A stretch of DNA of 64,000 bases from NCBI GenBank assembly GCA_965228785.1, contig CBDDIF010000001.1:62001-126000 (forward strand). The letters are read 5' to 3'. The translations under genes were made by a program, and so were the position numbers. Positions 1-9,578 of the stretch are shown piece after piece; the first letter of the stretch is position 1; each line of letters opens with the position of its first letter. The notes under the pieces are model-generated. The model did not search any database, had not been told where the DNA came from, and saw nothing but the letters and a program-made list of their open reading frames with translations. The DNA is from Hoeflea_A sp965228785 (lineage in GTDB: Bacteria; Pseudomonadota; Alphaproteobacteria; Rhizobiales; Rhizobiaceae).

Positions 1-629
1 ACCGGCATGACCGGACGCTCTCCTCCTATGACCTGCTGGTGAGCGGTGCTGATATTGGCGAAGTGGCCATGGAAACCGACGTTCCGAACCTGTCGATCGT
101 GCCATCGACCATGGATCTGCTCGGCGTCGAAATGGAAATTGCCGACCAGCGGGATCGGGTCTTCAAGCTCAAACGGGCCGTGTCCGTGCCGTCGGCGGCC
201 GCCTATGACTATATCCTGATCGACTGCCCGCCTTCTCTCAATTTGTTAACCATAAATGCGATGGCCGCTGCCCACTCAGTGCTGGTGCCGTTGCAGTGCG
301 AGTTCTTCGCGCTCGAGGGTCTCAGCCAGCTTCTGGAAACGGTGGGCCAGGTCCGGTCGACGCTGAACCCGGGCCTGGATATCCAGGGCATCGTCATGAC
401 CATGTTCGATTCCCGCAACAATCTGGCGCATCAGGTCGTTGAGGACGTACGGTCGCACCTGGGGGACAAGGTGTATCAGACCCTGATCCCGCGCAATGTT
501 CGGGTGTCTGAGGCGCCGTCTCACGGTAAGCCGGCTATCTTGTATGATCTCAGCTGCTCGGGCAGCCAGGCCTATTTGCGCCTGGCGTCGGAGGTTATAC
601 AGCGCGAACGCGAACGCAAGGCGGCGTGA
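1..629 (+). CDS. parA: Chromosome-partitioning ATPase ParA (5' end outside window)
   Basis: Deviant Walker-type ATPase that works with ParB to segregate the replication origin. The reading frame is open from base 3 to the edge, so the N-terminus with the Walker A motif lies outside the window. A GTG at 39 is internal, because family-conserved residues (RHDRTLSSYDLL) precede it in frame. Visible features are the Walker B-like strand ILIDCPP followed by the typical SLNLLTINAMAAA, and the C-terminal block IPRNVRVSEAPSHGKP. It lies 29 bp upstream of parB in the same direction, the standard parAB operon. Confidence 0.96.
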   Translation, partial: RHDRTLSSYDLLVSGADIGEVAMETDVPNLSIVPSTMDLLGVEMEIADQRDRVFKLKRAVSVPSAAAYDYILIDCPPSLNLLTINAMAAAHSVLVPLQCEFFALEGLSQLLETVGQVRSTLNPGLDIQGIVMTMFDSRNNLAHQVVEDVRSHLGDKVYQTLIPRNVRVSEAPSHGKPAILYDLSCSGSQAYLRLASEVIQRERERKAA

Positions 630-658
630 GGGCGCCGCTCCAATGAAAGTCTGACAGC

Positions 659-1531
659 ATGACCGACGATCAATCCAAAAAACGGCTCGGCCGCGGTCTC
701 GCGGCGCTGATTGGCGACATGGACCAACCCATGGGTGCGAGTGCACCCGAAGCGCCTGTGCCGTCGGCAGACCGGCATGTGCCGATTGAATTTGTCAGCC
801 GCAACGCCAACAACCCGCGGCGGCAGTTCGATGAGGCCGATCTGCAGGACCTGGCCCGTTCGATAGCGCAGCACGGCATCGTTCAGCCGGTGGTGGTGCG
901 GCCGGCCGGTGAGGGACGCTACGAAATCATCGCCGGTGAACGCCGTTGGCGCGCTGCGCAGCGGGCTGGTCTGGTGGAAATTCCGGTGATTATTCGCGAT
1001 GTCGACGACCGCACCGCGCTGGAGATCGCCATTGTCGAAAATGTCCAAAGGTCCGACCTCAACCCTTTGGACGAAGCACTCGGATACGAGCAGCTCATTG
1101 CTGAACACGGCTATACGCAAAACGATCTCGGTGACATCATCGGCAAAAGCCGCAGTCACGTCGCCAACAGCCTGCGGCTGCTGAAATTGCCCGAGCAGGT
1201 GCGAGACATGCTGGCCTTGGGCAAATTGACCGCTGGCCACGCTCGCGCCATCGCCTCGACCGAGGACCCGGTCAAACACGCCAATGCCATCGTCTCGCGC
1301 GGTCTGTCAGTGCGAGATGCTGAACGGCTGGCCCAGAAGGAATCGGAGCCCACGCCATCGCGCGCACCGGCGCAAAAAGATGCCGATACGCTGGCGCTCG
1401 AAAAAATGCTGTCGGACCGTTTGGGCTTGAATGTGACGATTGCCCACAAGGAGAAGGGTGGGCATTTGAAAGTCGACTATCGTTCCCTGGAGCAACTGGA
1501 CGAACTGTGCCGCCTGCTGCAAGCAGGATAA
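659..1531 (+). CDS. parB: Chromosome-partitioning protein ParB
   Basis: Binds parS and spreads as a CTP-dependent clamp. It has 290 residues, normal for the family. In order it shows an N-terminal ParA-stimulating peptide (KKRLGRGLAALIGD), the ParB/Srx fold with the nucleotide-binding GERRWRA motif near residue 100, a helix-turn-helix (YTQNDLGDIIGKSRSHVANS, about 148-167), and a C-terminal dimerisation region. Second gene of the parAB pair. It converges on holA with only 26 bp between stops; that gap contains a short palindrome, ATAGCCGGCTAT, with no clear terminator. Confidence 0.97.
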   Translation: MTDDQSKKRLGRGLAALIGDMDQPMGASAPEAPVPSADRHVPIEFVSRNANNPRRQFDEADLQDLARSIAQHGIVQPVVVRPAGEGRYEIIAGERRWRAAQRAGLVEIPVIIRDVDDRTALEIAIVENVQRSDLNPLDEALGYEQLIAEHGYTQNDLGDIIGKSRSHVANSLRLLKLPEQVRDMLALGKLTAGHARAIASTEDPVKHANAIVSRGLSVRDAERLAQKESEPTPSRAPAQKDADTLALEKMLSDRLGLNVTIAHKEKGGHLKVDYRSLEQLDELCRLLQAG

Positions 1532-1557
1532 CTCTTCAAGTAGAGTAAAATAGCCGG

Positions 1558-2598
1558 CTATCTGCCGAGTCTTGCCGATCGCTGCGCGACCGCAAGCAGC
1601 GCTTGGCGCGCCATGCTATCCTGCAGGGCCGGATGCCGGCGACCTTCGAGGATCGCCGTGGACAGATGGTTCAGCACTTGGGCAACGGCTTTGCCGTTCC
1701 AGTTGCGGGCAGCGCGTTCAAACGCCGGCTTGCGGCGAAAGTGCATGCGACGGGTGAAATCGCCGATCACCTGTGACGCCTGTTGACGTTGGCCTTCTAT
1801 GCGACCACGGACAACATCGATTGACTGAAACTGCCGCAGGCAGGCTTGAAGGACCTGAAAGATGGGCGTCTTGGAGGCGATGATGCGCGACAAGGCGTGG
1901 TCGAGACCGGCGACGTTGCCGGAGAGCACACAATCGACAGCCTCATCGACCGACAGTGCAGATGCGTCACCCGTAACCGCCCGCACGTCTTCTTCTTCGA
2001 TGCGTTCACGCCCGTGGCAATAAAGCATCAGCTTTTGGATCTCACCACGACTGGCCAGGCGATCACCGCCAAGATTGCAAACTAGCACCGACCGTGCATC
2101 CGTTGTCATCTGCAAACCGGCGCGGCTCAGTTCTTCGTCAATCAAGGCCTGCAGGCTACGGCCTTCGTCGGCATAGCAGGGAAGGGCCATGCAGGCGGAC
2201 CCGGTTTCGGCCGCCTTGCGCAGGGCGGAACTCTTCTTGAGGTCGCCCGCCTCGATAATCAGCAGCGTGTCGGTCGGGGGGTCCTCTGAAATGGCTTCGA
2301 GCGCCGTGACGATGGCCTTTTCGTTGCCGGCGTTTTTCACCCAGACTAGACGCCCCCCGCCGAACATGGCGAGGGAATTGACCTCGTCAAGCAGTCGGGC
2401 CGGATCGTCCTTGATGTCCTGACTGTCCAACTTGGCGACATTGAAGGGATCGGAAATATCGACGTCGACGGTTTTCGACAGGGCCACCGAGCGTTCGGAG
2501 ACCAGACCCCGGTCGGGACCGTAAATCAGGATGGCGCGATAGGCTGGATCCGGCCGGCGAATGAACGGATCAACTTCGCTGGCTCTTTTGTGCGCCAT
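1558..2598 (-). CDS. holA: DNA polymerase III delta subunit (clamp loader)
   Basis: 346 residues, the size of HolA; the delta subunit opens the beta clamp. Recognised from the N-terminal AILIYGPDRGLVSERS stretch, the ADDLLIIEAGDLKKSSALRKA-like central block (residues about 110-130) and the FQVLQACLRQFQSI helix in the C-terminal collar domain. It is the last gene of the minus-strand run leuS-lptE-holA, starting 7 bp after the lptE stop. This order is common in rhizobia. Confidence 0.93.
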   Translation of the reverse strand: MAHKRASEVDPFIRRPDPAYRAILIYGPDRGLVSERSVALSKTVDVDISDPFNVAKLDSQDIKDDPARLLDEVNSLAMFGGGRLVWVKNAGNEKAIVTALEAISEDPPTDTLLIIEAGDLKKSSALRKAAETGSACMALPCYADEGRSLQALIDEELSRAGLQMTTDARSVLVCNLGGDRLASRGEIQKLMLYCHGRERIEEEDVRAVTGDASALSVDEAVDCVLSGNVAGLDHALSRIIASKTPIFQVLQACLRQFQSIDVVRGRIEGQRQQASQVIGDFTRRMHFRRKPAFERAARNWNGKAVAQVLNHLSTAILEGRRHPALQDSMARQALLAVAQRSARLGR

Positions 2599-2605
2599 GG
2601 AGGTA

Positions 2606-3133
2606 TCAGCGGGTTGTGCGGCTGAGGATCGACGCCGTGTCTGCCCGAATGATTTCCGCCAGCTCTTCGGCTGCTCGGTTTTCCGCGTCCCGCAGTGCTC
2701 GCCGGTTGGCGAATTCCTGTGTCGTCTGATCGTAGAAGGTCGTCACTTTCCGAGTACCACTGCCCACGATGACCTTGGTTTTGACGTCGGTCAGCACGAA
2801 ACGTGCCGTCGCCTGGTAGCGCTGCGCAGTAATTCCGTCAGAAAGCTCCTCGCGCAGCGCGGCACTCGCGCGTCCACTGAAGCTCAAGTTCATCGAATAG
2901 TCCGGGCTGGCGGGCTCACCCTGACCGCCGGAATAAAGGAAAATCAGTCGGTTACGAAGAACCTGGGCGACCCGGTTGTCCACCGGATCAATGCCGACGG
3001 AGGCAAGATTTTGCGCGGTCAGAGTGTTGGTGGCATAGAGCGGTTGCACCTGGCAGCCCGCCAGCGACAGGCTGCCGACGACCAGCAGGCTGGCCAATAG
3101 CCCCCTTCTGCCAATGCGATCAGATGACGACAT
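2606..3133 (-). CDS. lptE: LPS-assembly lipoprotein LptE
   Basis: Outer-membrane lipoprotein plug of the LptD translocon that inserts lipopolysaccharide. 175 residues with a basic N-terminus, a hydrophobic stretch and the lipobox LSLAGC, giving a lipidated Cys near residue 27; this is followed by QVQPLYA, typical of alphaproteobacterial LptE. The start codon lies inside the 3' end of leuS (14-bp overlap), and the stop is 7 bp before holA, so the three genes are probably co-transcribed and translationally coupled. Confidence 0.9.
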   Translation of the reverse strand: MSSSDRIGRRGLLASLLVVGSLSLAGCQVQPLYATNTLTAQNLASVGIDPVDNRVAQVLRNRLIFLYSGGQGEPASPDYSMNLSFSGRASAALREELSDGITAQRYQATARFVLTDVKTKVIVGSGTRKVTTFYDQTTQEFANRRALRDAENRAAEELAEIIRADTASILSRTTR

Positions 3134-5738
3134 TCACGATCCTCTGCGGAACGACGATGACTTTGCGCGGCTCGCCCCCGGACAGTGCAGCCCGGACGAC
3201 CTCCAGTTCCAGCACGGCCTTCTCGACGGTCAGTTGATCGGCATCGCGGGCAATTGTCAAATCGCCGCGTTTCTTGCCGTTGATCTGAACCGGCAGGGTG
3301 ATCGATTCGTCCGTGACCAGCTCCTGGTCGTAGTCCGGCCAGTTGATTTCCGCCGCCAACGAGCTGTTGCCGAGAACCCGGTTGCACTCTTCCGCCAGGT
3401 GCGGCATCAGCGGGGCCAAAACCGTCACCAGAATGTCGGCCGCTTCCCGCAGCGCCTGGAGCGTATTGTGATCGGCCTTGCCTTCGGCTGCTTTCCCCAA
3501 CGGACCGGCCAGGGTGTTGACCAGTTCGTGGATTCGCGCCACCGCCTTGTTGAAGGCCAGCTTTTCGATGTCCTCGCCGACGTGTTTCAAGGTCCTGTGG
3601 GCGGCTTTTGATATAGCTGCCGCGTTGCCGTCTTTAGCCGGCTTTGCTTCGATGTTGCGCAGCGCCGGCGCTGTTTCGCCGAGCAGGCGCCAAACGCGCT
3701 GCACGAAACGATGGGCACCTTCGACGCCGGCTTCCGTCCAGATGACGTCGCGCTCAGGCGGCGAGTCCGAAAGCATGAAGAAGCGGGCGGTGTCGGCGCC
3801 AAAGGACGCCAGGATATCCTCCGGATCAACGACGTTTCGCCGGGACTTCGACATCTTTTCGATGGCACCGATGCTGACTTCGCGGCCATCTTCGAGAGTA
3901 ACGGCACGCCGTTTGCCCTCGTGTTCATCAATCTTGACCTCGGCCGGCGCCAGCCATTGGCCATCGCTGGAGTAGGTCTCATGGACAACCATGCCCTGGG
4001 TGAAAAGCCCCTTGAAGGGCTCCTTCAGGTCGACATGGCCGGCAATCCGCATGGCGCGGGTGAAAAAGCGCGAATAGAGCAAATGCAGGATCGCATGCTC
4101 GATGCCGCCGATATACTGGTCCACGGGCAGCCATTGTGTCGCCGCCTCGGGATCCGTTGGCTCTTCTTCCCATGGGGCCGTGAAGCGGGCGAAATACCAG
4201 GACGAATCGACGAAAGTATCCATCGTGTCGGTTTCGCGACGCGCATCCGCGCCGCATTTCGGGCAGGTGGTGTTGCGCCAGGTCGGATGGTGATCGAGAG
4301 CATTGCCCGGTCGGTCGAAATCGATGTCGTCGGGCAGAACCACCGGCAGATCCGCGCGCGGCACCGGCACCACGCCGCAGGTGTCGCAGTGAATGATCGG
4401 TATGGGGCAGCCCCAGAAACGCTGGCGCGAAACACCCCAGTCGCGCAGACGGTAATTGGTCTCGCGCTGCCCTTTTGATTTGCCGGCTAATTGGTCGGAT
4501 TCCAAACGCCGCGCGGTCTCTTCAAAGGCTTCCGCCGGGCTCATGCCGTCGAGAAAGCGCGAATTGATCATCACGCCGTCGTCGACATAGGCCTCTTCGG
4601 TGATCTGGAAAGTTGCGGCATCGGCGTCCTTCGGCATCACCACCGGCACCACGGGCAACCCGTATTTGTTGGCAAAGTCCAGGTCGCGCTGGTCACCCGA
4701 CGGACAGCCGAAAATGGCGCCGGTGCCGTAATCCATCAGCACGAAATTGGCGACGTAGACCGGCAGCGTCCAATCCTCGTCGAACGGATGACGCACTCTG
4801 ACGCCGGTGTCGTGGCCCCTCTTTTCCGCGGTTTCCAGCGCGGCCACGGATGTTCCCATGCGGCGGCATTCCTCGCAGAACTCCGCCAGTTCCGGATCCT
4901 TCTGCGACGCTGCAAGCGCCAGGGGATGGTCGGCAGCGACCGCCATGAAGGAAGCGCCGAACAACGTGTCGGGACGGGTGGTGTAGACCTCCAGGACGGC
5001 TTCGCCATCCGGTGCGGTATCAGCCACGATCTCCCAGCGAATGTGCAGACCCTCGGACCGGCCGATCCAGTTTTTCTGCATCAGGCGGACCTTGTCCGGC
5101 CATTGATCCAGTCCATCCAGCGCTTCCAGCAGTTCTTCGCTGAAATCCGTGATCTTGAAGAACCACTGGGTCAGCTCGCGCTGTTCCACCGGCGCGCCGG
5201 AGCGCCAGCCACGGCCGTCGATGACCTGCTCGTTTGCCAGCACTGTCATGTCGACCGGGTCCCAGTTGACCTTCGACTGTTTGCGGTAGGCCAGGCCCTT
5301 GTCGAGGAAATCCAGGAACAACTGCTGCTGGTGCTGATAGTAGCTGGCGTCGCAGGTGGCGAATTCGCGCGACCAATCGAGTGACAGGCCCATGGATTTC
5401 AACTGGGCGCGCATCGCATCGATGTTTTCGTAGGTCCACTCCTTGGGATGGACCTTGTTCTGCATGGCGGCGTTCTCCGCCGGCAAACCGAAGGCGTCCC
5501 ATCCCATGGGATGCAGCACGTTGAAGCCGCGGGCGCGCTTGTAGCGGGCGATGACGTCGCCCATGGCGTAGTTGCGCACGTGGCCCATATGGATGCGCCC
5601 GGACGGATAGGGGAACATCTCCAGCACGTAGTATTTCGGTCGGGGATCGTCATTGTTCGTTTCGAACAGTTTCCGGTCGTCCCAGACCTTTTGCCAGCGC
5701 GGCTCTGCGTCGCGCGGATTGTAGCGTTCGATGGCCAT
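3120..5738 (-). CDS. leuS: Leucyl-tRNA synthetase
   Basis: Class I aminoacyl-tRNA synthetase of 872 residues from the start chosen here. The HIGH-type signature appears as YPSGRIHMGH near residue 45, the CP1 editing domain as TTRPDTLFGASFMAV near 255, and the KMSKS loop as EKMSKSRRNVVDPED in the C-terminal half. I start at 5738 (MAIERYNPRDAEPRWQ) because family alignment begins there; the frame stays open for 20 more codons upstream. First gene of leuS-lptE-holA, divergent from the yggS-type gene. Confidence 0.98.
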   Translation of the reverse strand: MAIERYNPRDAEPRWQKVWDDRKLFETNNDDPRPKYYVLEMFPYPSGRIHMGHVRNYAMGDVIARYKRARGFNVLHPMGWDAFGLPAENAAMQNKVHPKEWTYENIDAMRAQLKSMGLSLDWSREFATCDASYYQHQQQLFLDFLDKGLAYRKQSKVNWDPVDMTVLANEQVIDGRGWRSGAPVEQRELTQWFFKITDFSEELLEALDGLDQWPDKVRLMQKNWIGRSEGLHIRWEIVADTAPDGEAVLEVYTTRPDTLFGASFMAVAADHPLALAASQKDPELAEFCEECRRMGTSVAALETAEKRGHDTGVRVRHPFDEDWTLPVYVANFVLMDYGTGAIFGCPSGDQRDLDFANKYGLPVVPVVMPKDADAATFQITEEAYVDDGVMINSRFLDGMSPAEAFEETARRLESDQLAGKSKGQRETNYRLRDWGVSRQRFWGCPIPIIHCDTCGVVPVPRADLPVVLPDDIDFDRPGNALDHHPTWRNTTCPKCGADARRETDTMDTFVDSSWYFARFTAPWEEEPTDPEAATQWLPVDQYIGGIEHAILHLLYSRFFTRAMRIAGHVDLKEPFKGLFTQGMVVHETYSSDGQWLAPAEVKIDEHEGKRRAVTLEDGREVSIGAIEKMSKSRRNVVDPEDILASFGADTARFFMLSDSPPERDVIWTEAGVEGAHRFVQRVWRLLGETAPALRNIEAKPAKDGNAAAISKAAHRTLKHVGEDIEKLAFNKAVARIHELVNTLAGPLGKAAEGKADHNTLQALREAADILVTVLAPLMPHLAEECNRVLGNSSLAAEINWPDYDQELVTDESITLPVQINGKKRGDLTIARDADQLTVEKAVLELEVVRAALSGGEPRKVIVVPQRIVNVVI

Positions 5739-5898
5739 CGATAGGATCCGCTGTCTTTTTGGCTGTTTTGCGCGGAGCTTCACCACGAATGCAGCCAAGC
5801 GTCAACCGTTGCCGGCGAGATTGAACCCATGGCTTGCCATGCGGCGGTGAAACGCTATTGCTAAGGGCGTGGAGAGCGGTGGGGATGAGCGGGTCACG

Positions 5899-6573
5899 AT
5901 GGACGCAACAGAACGACTTGAACAGGTGAAGCAGGATATTGCGTCCTCTGTCGAGGAGGCAGGCCGTCCTGCGGACAGCGTGACGCTCGTGGCCGTTTCC
6001 AAAACCTTTCCGGCCGAGGCGATCCGGCCGGTGATCGAGGCGGGGCAGAGGGTCTTTGGTGAAAACCGGGTGCAGGAGGCCCAGACCAAGTGGCCGGCCT
6101 TGCGCGACGGGACCGATGGAATCCAACTTCATCTGATCGGACCGCTGCAATCCAACAAGGCAGGCGACGCCGTGGCGCTGTTCGACGTCATCGAAACCGT
6201 CGACCGGGAGAAAATCGCCCGAGCGCTTGCATCCGAAATAAAAAAACAGGATCGCCGACCGCGCCTTTACGTCCAGGTCAATACCGGCTCGGAGCCGCAG
6301 AAAGCCGGCATTGATCCACGTGAAACCGTGGCCTTTGTCGAGAAGTGCCGCAGCGACTTCGGTCTCGAGATCGAAGGGCTGATGTGCCTACCGCCAATCG
6401 ACGAAAATCCAGGGCCGCATTTTGCGCTTCTGGAAAAACTCGCCCGCGAAGCCGGTGTCAACAAACTGTCGATGGGCATGTCGGCCGACTTCAAAACGGC
6501 CATCGCATTCGGCGCGACTTCGGTGCGGGTCGGCTCTGCCATTTTCGGGTCTCGCACCGCTGCGACGACCTGA
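5899..6573 (+). CDS. YggS/PROSC-family PLP homeostasis protein
   Basis: Fold-III pyridoxal-5'-phosphate carrier of 224 residues, involved in B6 and amino-acid balance rather than a defined reaction. The PLP lysine lies in LVAVSKTFPAEAI near residue 38, followed by FGENRVQE, IQLHLIGPLQSNKAG and the phosphate-binding LSMGMSADF and VRVGSAIFG. I start at ATG 5899 (MDATERLEQ); a GTG at 5869 in the same frame is possible. Monocistronic, divergent from leuS. A 16-bp parS-like sequence lies inside it. Confidence 0.93.
   Translation: MDATERLEQVKQDIASSVEEAGRPADSVTLVAVSKTFPAEAIRPVIEAGQRVFGENRVQEAQTKWPALRDGTDGIQLHLIGPLQSNKAGDAVALFDVIETVDREKIARALASEIKKQDRRPRLYVQVNTGSEPQKAGIDPRETVAFVEKCRSDFGLEIEGLMCLPPIDENPGPHFALLEKLAREAGVNKLSMGMSADFKTAIAFGATSVRVGSAIFGSRTAATT
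6312..6327. other. parS-like site inside the yggS-type gene
   Basis: TGATCCACGTGAAACC matches 13 of 16 positions of the bacterial parS consensus TGTTTCACGTGAAACA, including the whole CACGTGAAAC half. It lies about 5 kb from parB, where true parS sites cluster. The sequence also encodes IDPRET, so it could be chance. Confidence 0.3.
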
Positions 6574-6687
6574 CGCAGCGCCGGAAACCGGGAATCCGGG
6601 GTTTGCGGGGCGGTGTAAACCTATTGTCTGATTTACCGTCCTTTCGGTGAATCGGTAAAAACCGGCGAAAGCGATCGGGAGGACGTC

Positions 6688-8598
6688 ATGACCAGCAGCT
6701 ATCACGCCACCTATGCCGAGTGGGAAGCCGATCCGGAGGCCTTCTGGGGTGTCGCCGCATCGTCGATCGACTGGTTCACGCCCTTTGAGCGGGTTTTCGA
6801 TCCTGATTCGGGAACCTACGGACGCTGGTTCACCGGTGGTACCACCAATACCTGCTACAATTGTCTCGACCGGCACGTTGCCCGGGGACGCGGCGACCAG
6901 CCGGCGGTCATCTACGACAGCCCGATCACGGGTGCCAAGAAGACCTACAGCTATTCGGAATTCCTCGGTGAGGTCAAAGCCCTGGCTGCCGTGCTGCAGG
7001 ACAACGGCGTGACCAAGGGCGACCGCGTCATTATCTACATGCCGATGATCCCGGAGGCGGCCATGGCGATGCTCGCCTGCGCCCGTGTCGGGGCCGTGCA
7101 TTCGGTCGTCTTCGGCGGCTTCGCCGGCAGTGAACTGGCGACCCGCATCGACGATGCCAAGCCGAAACTGATCGTTGCCGCGTCCTGTGGCATCGAACCC
7201 AATCGCATCGTCGCCTACAAACCGATGCTGGACGAAGCTATTTCGCTGGCCTCGCACAAGCCGCAAGGGTGCCTGATGTTGCAGCGCGAGCAGCACCCGG
7301 CGGAGCTGACGCAGGGCCAGGATGTCGATCTCGGGGCCGCGATGGAGGCTGCGCGCGCGGATGGCCGCGACGTCCCCTGCACACCGGTGGCGCCGACCGA
7401 TCCGCTCTACATTCTCTATACATCCGGAACCACCGGGCAGCCGAAGGGTGTTGTTCGCGACAACGGCGGTCACATGGTTGCCCTTAACTGGTCAATGAAG
7501 GCCATCTACGGCATGGATCCGGGCGAAGTCTTCTGGGCGGCCTCCGATGTCGGCTGGGTCGTCGGCCATTCCTACATTGTCTATGCGCCGCTGTTGCACG
7601 GCAACACCACCATCGTGTTCGAAGGCAAGCCGGTCGGCACGCCCGATGCCGGCACGTTCTGGCGGGTGATCTCCGAACACAACGTGGCGGCGCTTTTCAC
7701 CGCTCCAACAGCGTTCCGGGCGATCAAGAAGGAGGACCCGCAGGGCGAACTGATCGGCAATTACGATCTCAGCAAGTTCCGAACCCTGTTCCTTGCCGGT
7801 GAGCGCGCCGATCCGGATACCATCGAATGGGCTCGGGAGAAGCTTGGCGTTCCGGTGATCGATCACTGGTGGCAGACTGAAACGGGCTGGACCATAGCCG
7901 GCAATCCGGTTGGCCTCGGCGCCCTGCCGGTGAAACTCGGTTCGCCCACCGTTGCCATGCCGGGTTATGACATCCAGGTGCTCGACGACGAAGGTCTTCC
8001 GGTGGAGCGCGGCACGCTCGGCAACATCGTCGTCAAGCTTCCCATGCCACCCGGCAACCTGCCGACCCTTTGGAACGCCGAAGATCGGTTCCGCGAGGCT
8101 TATCTCGAGGAATTTCCTGGCTACTACAAGACTGCCGACGCCGGCTATATGGACGAAGACGGCTACCTGTTCATCATGGCGCGCACCGACGACATCATCA
8201 ATGTTGCGGGCCACCGGCTGTCGACCGGTGCCATGGAGGAGGCGATCGCTTACCATCCGGACGTCGCTGAATGCGCCGTTGTCGGCATTGCCGACAATCT
8301 GAAGGGCCAGATTCCAGCCGGTTTCCTGGTGCTCAATGCCGGTGTCGACCGATCGGACAACGAAATCGAACAGGAAGTGGTCAAGCTCGTCCGCGATCAG
8401 ATCGGACCGGTGGCCGCGTTCAAGCTGGCGCTGACCGTGCAGCGGCTGCCGAAGACCCGTTCCGGCAAGATCCTGCGCGGGACGATGCAGAAGATCGCCG
8501 ATGGCGAAACCTGGAAAATGCCGGCAACCATCGACGATCCGGCAATCCTTGACGAAATCACCAATGTGCTTAGCGCTCGGGGCCTGATGCAACGTTAG
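6688..8598 (+). CDS. prpE: Propionyl-CoA synthetase (AMP-forming)
   Basis: Activates propionate to propionyl-CoA through an acyl-adenylate. 636 residues, PrpE length. The phosphate-binding loop is YTSGTTGQPKGVVRDNGGH near residue 240; the ACAS N-terminal domain and the family segment WWQTETGW follow, then the C-terminal catalytic lysine in TRSGKILRGTMQKIADGE. The RDNGGH variant after the P-loop favours PrpE over acetyl-CoA synthetase, for which a separate gene lies at 43194-45143. A clear GGGAGG ribosome-binding site precedes the ATG. The upstream gap has an inverted TTTACCG/CGGTAAA repeat that may be regulatory. Confidence 0.93.
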   Translation: MTSSYHATYAEWEADPEAFWGVAASSIDWFTPFERVFDPDSGTYGRWFTGGTTNTCYNCLDRHVARGRGDQPAVIYDSPITGAKKTYSYSEFLGEVKALAAVLQDNGVTKGDRVIIYMPMIPEAAMAMLACARVGAVHSVVFGGFAGSELATRIDDAKPKLIVAASCGIEPNRIVAYKPMLDEAISLASHKPQGCLMLQREQHPAELTQGQDVDLGAAMEAARADGRDVPCTPVAPTDPLYILYTSGTTGQPKGVVRDNGGHMVALNWSMKAIYGMDPGEVFWAASDVGWVVGHSYIVYAPLLHGNTTIVFEGKPVGTPDAGTFWRVISEHNVAALFTAPTAFRAIKKEDPQGELIGNYDLSKFRTLFLAGERADPDTIEWAREKLGVPVIDHWWQTETGWTIAGNPVGLGALPVKLGSPTVAMPGYDIQVLDDEGLPVERGTLGNIVVKLPMPPGNLPTLWNAEDRFREAYLEEFPGYYKTADAGYMDEDGYLFIMARTDDIINVAGHRLSTGAMEEAIAYHPDVAECAVVGIADNLKGQIPAGFLVLNAGVDRSDNEIEQEVVKLVRDQIGPVAAFKLALTVQRLPKTRSGKILRGTMQKIADGETWKMPATIDDPAILDEITNVLSARGLMQR

Positions 8599-8684
8599 GC
8601 AACGTGATCATTCCGATAGGAATTGGTCGTTGACCGCCACCCGCCCGCCGGTCCAAGGTCCGGGCGATCGGATACGGAGGGGAT

Positions 8685-9473
8685 GTGGCGATGGAAGGCA
8701 AGGTTGCGATCGTGACCGGCGGCGCGAAGGGCATCGGCTACGCCATTGTCCAGCGATTTCTGCAGGACGGTGCCCGCGTCGTCATCGCTGACATCGATGA
8801 AAAATCCGGAGAAGCCGCTGTCGCAGACCTTTCCGACCTTGGCGAGGTTGAATTCGTACTCACTGATGTTGCCCAGCGCCTTGATGTTCGCAACTTGCTC
8901 GCCGCCACGCTTGATACGTTCGGTGATGTCGATGTGATGGTCAACAATGCCGGCATCGCCCACGAAGCCGACTTTCTCGAACTGACCGAAGCCGATTTCG
9001 AGCGGGTGATGGCGGTCAACGTCAAGGGCGCCTTCCTGTGCGGCCAGGCGGCGGCCCGCAACATGGTCGAGGCGATCGCAAAAGGCGCCGATCCCGGCTG
9101 CATCATCAATATTTCGTCTATCAATGCCGTCGTCGGATTGCCGCAGCAGGTGCCCTACACCGTTTCGAAGGGCGGCGTGGCGCAACTGACACGGGTCATG
9201 GCTCTGTCGCTGGCGCGGCATGGTATCCGGGTCAATGCCGTGGGTCCCGGATCGATCATGACCGGAATGCTGGCCTCGGTCGTGAATGAACGTGATGCGC
9301 GGGATCGGATCCTGTCGCGTACACCTCTCGGACGGATCGGCGATCCTGCTGAAATCGCCGGTGTAGCGGCGTTCCTGGCCTCCAAGGATGCTGCCTATGT
9401 CACCGGCCAGACCATCTTCGCTGACGGCGGCCGGCTGCCATTGAATTACACGGTCGACGTGCCGGAGACCTGA
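8685..9473 (+). CDS. Short-chain dehydrogenase/reductase
   Basis: Classical SDR of 262 residues with the NAD(P)-binding TGGAKGIG near residue 11, NNAG near 89, NISS at the active-site serine and YTVSKGG carrying the catalytic Tyr and Lys. An Asp after the second strand (ADIDEK) favours NAD over NADP. The substrate cannot be told from sequence. It starts at GTG 8685 or at ATG 8691 two codons later, about 90 bp after prpE in the same direction, so co-transcription is possible. Confidence 0.9.
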   Translation: MAMEGKVAIVTGGAKGIGYAIVQRFLQDGARVVIADIDEKSGEAAVADLSDLGEVEFVLTDVAQRLDVRNLLAATLDTFGDVDVMVNNAGIAHEADFLELTEADFERVMAVNVKGAFLCGQAAARNMVEAIAKGADPGCIINISSINAVVGLPQQVPYTVSKGGVAQLTRVMALSLARHGIRVNAVGPGSIMTGMLASVVNERDARDRILSRTPLGRIGDPAEIAGVAAFLASKDAAYVTGQTIFADGGRLPLNYTVDVPET

Positions 9474-9578
9474 TGGGACCTAATGGTTTTTCCCGAGGCA
9501 GCGTCAGCCCTCCTGACAGAATGTTGTCAGGAGGGGTGTGCGACAACGGCTCCATTGCTTACCAATGGAGATCGAAAA

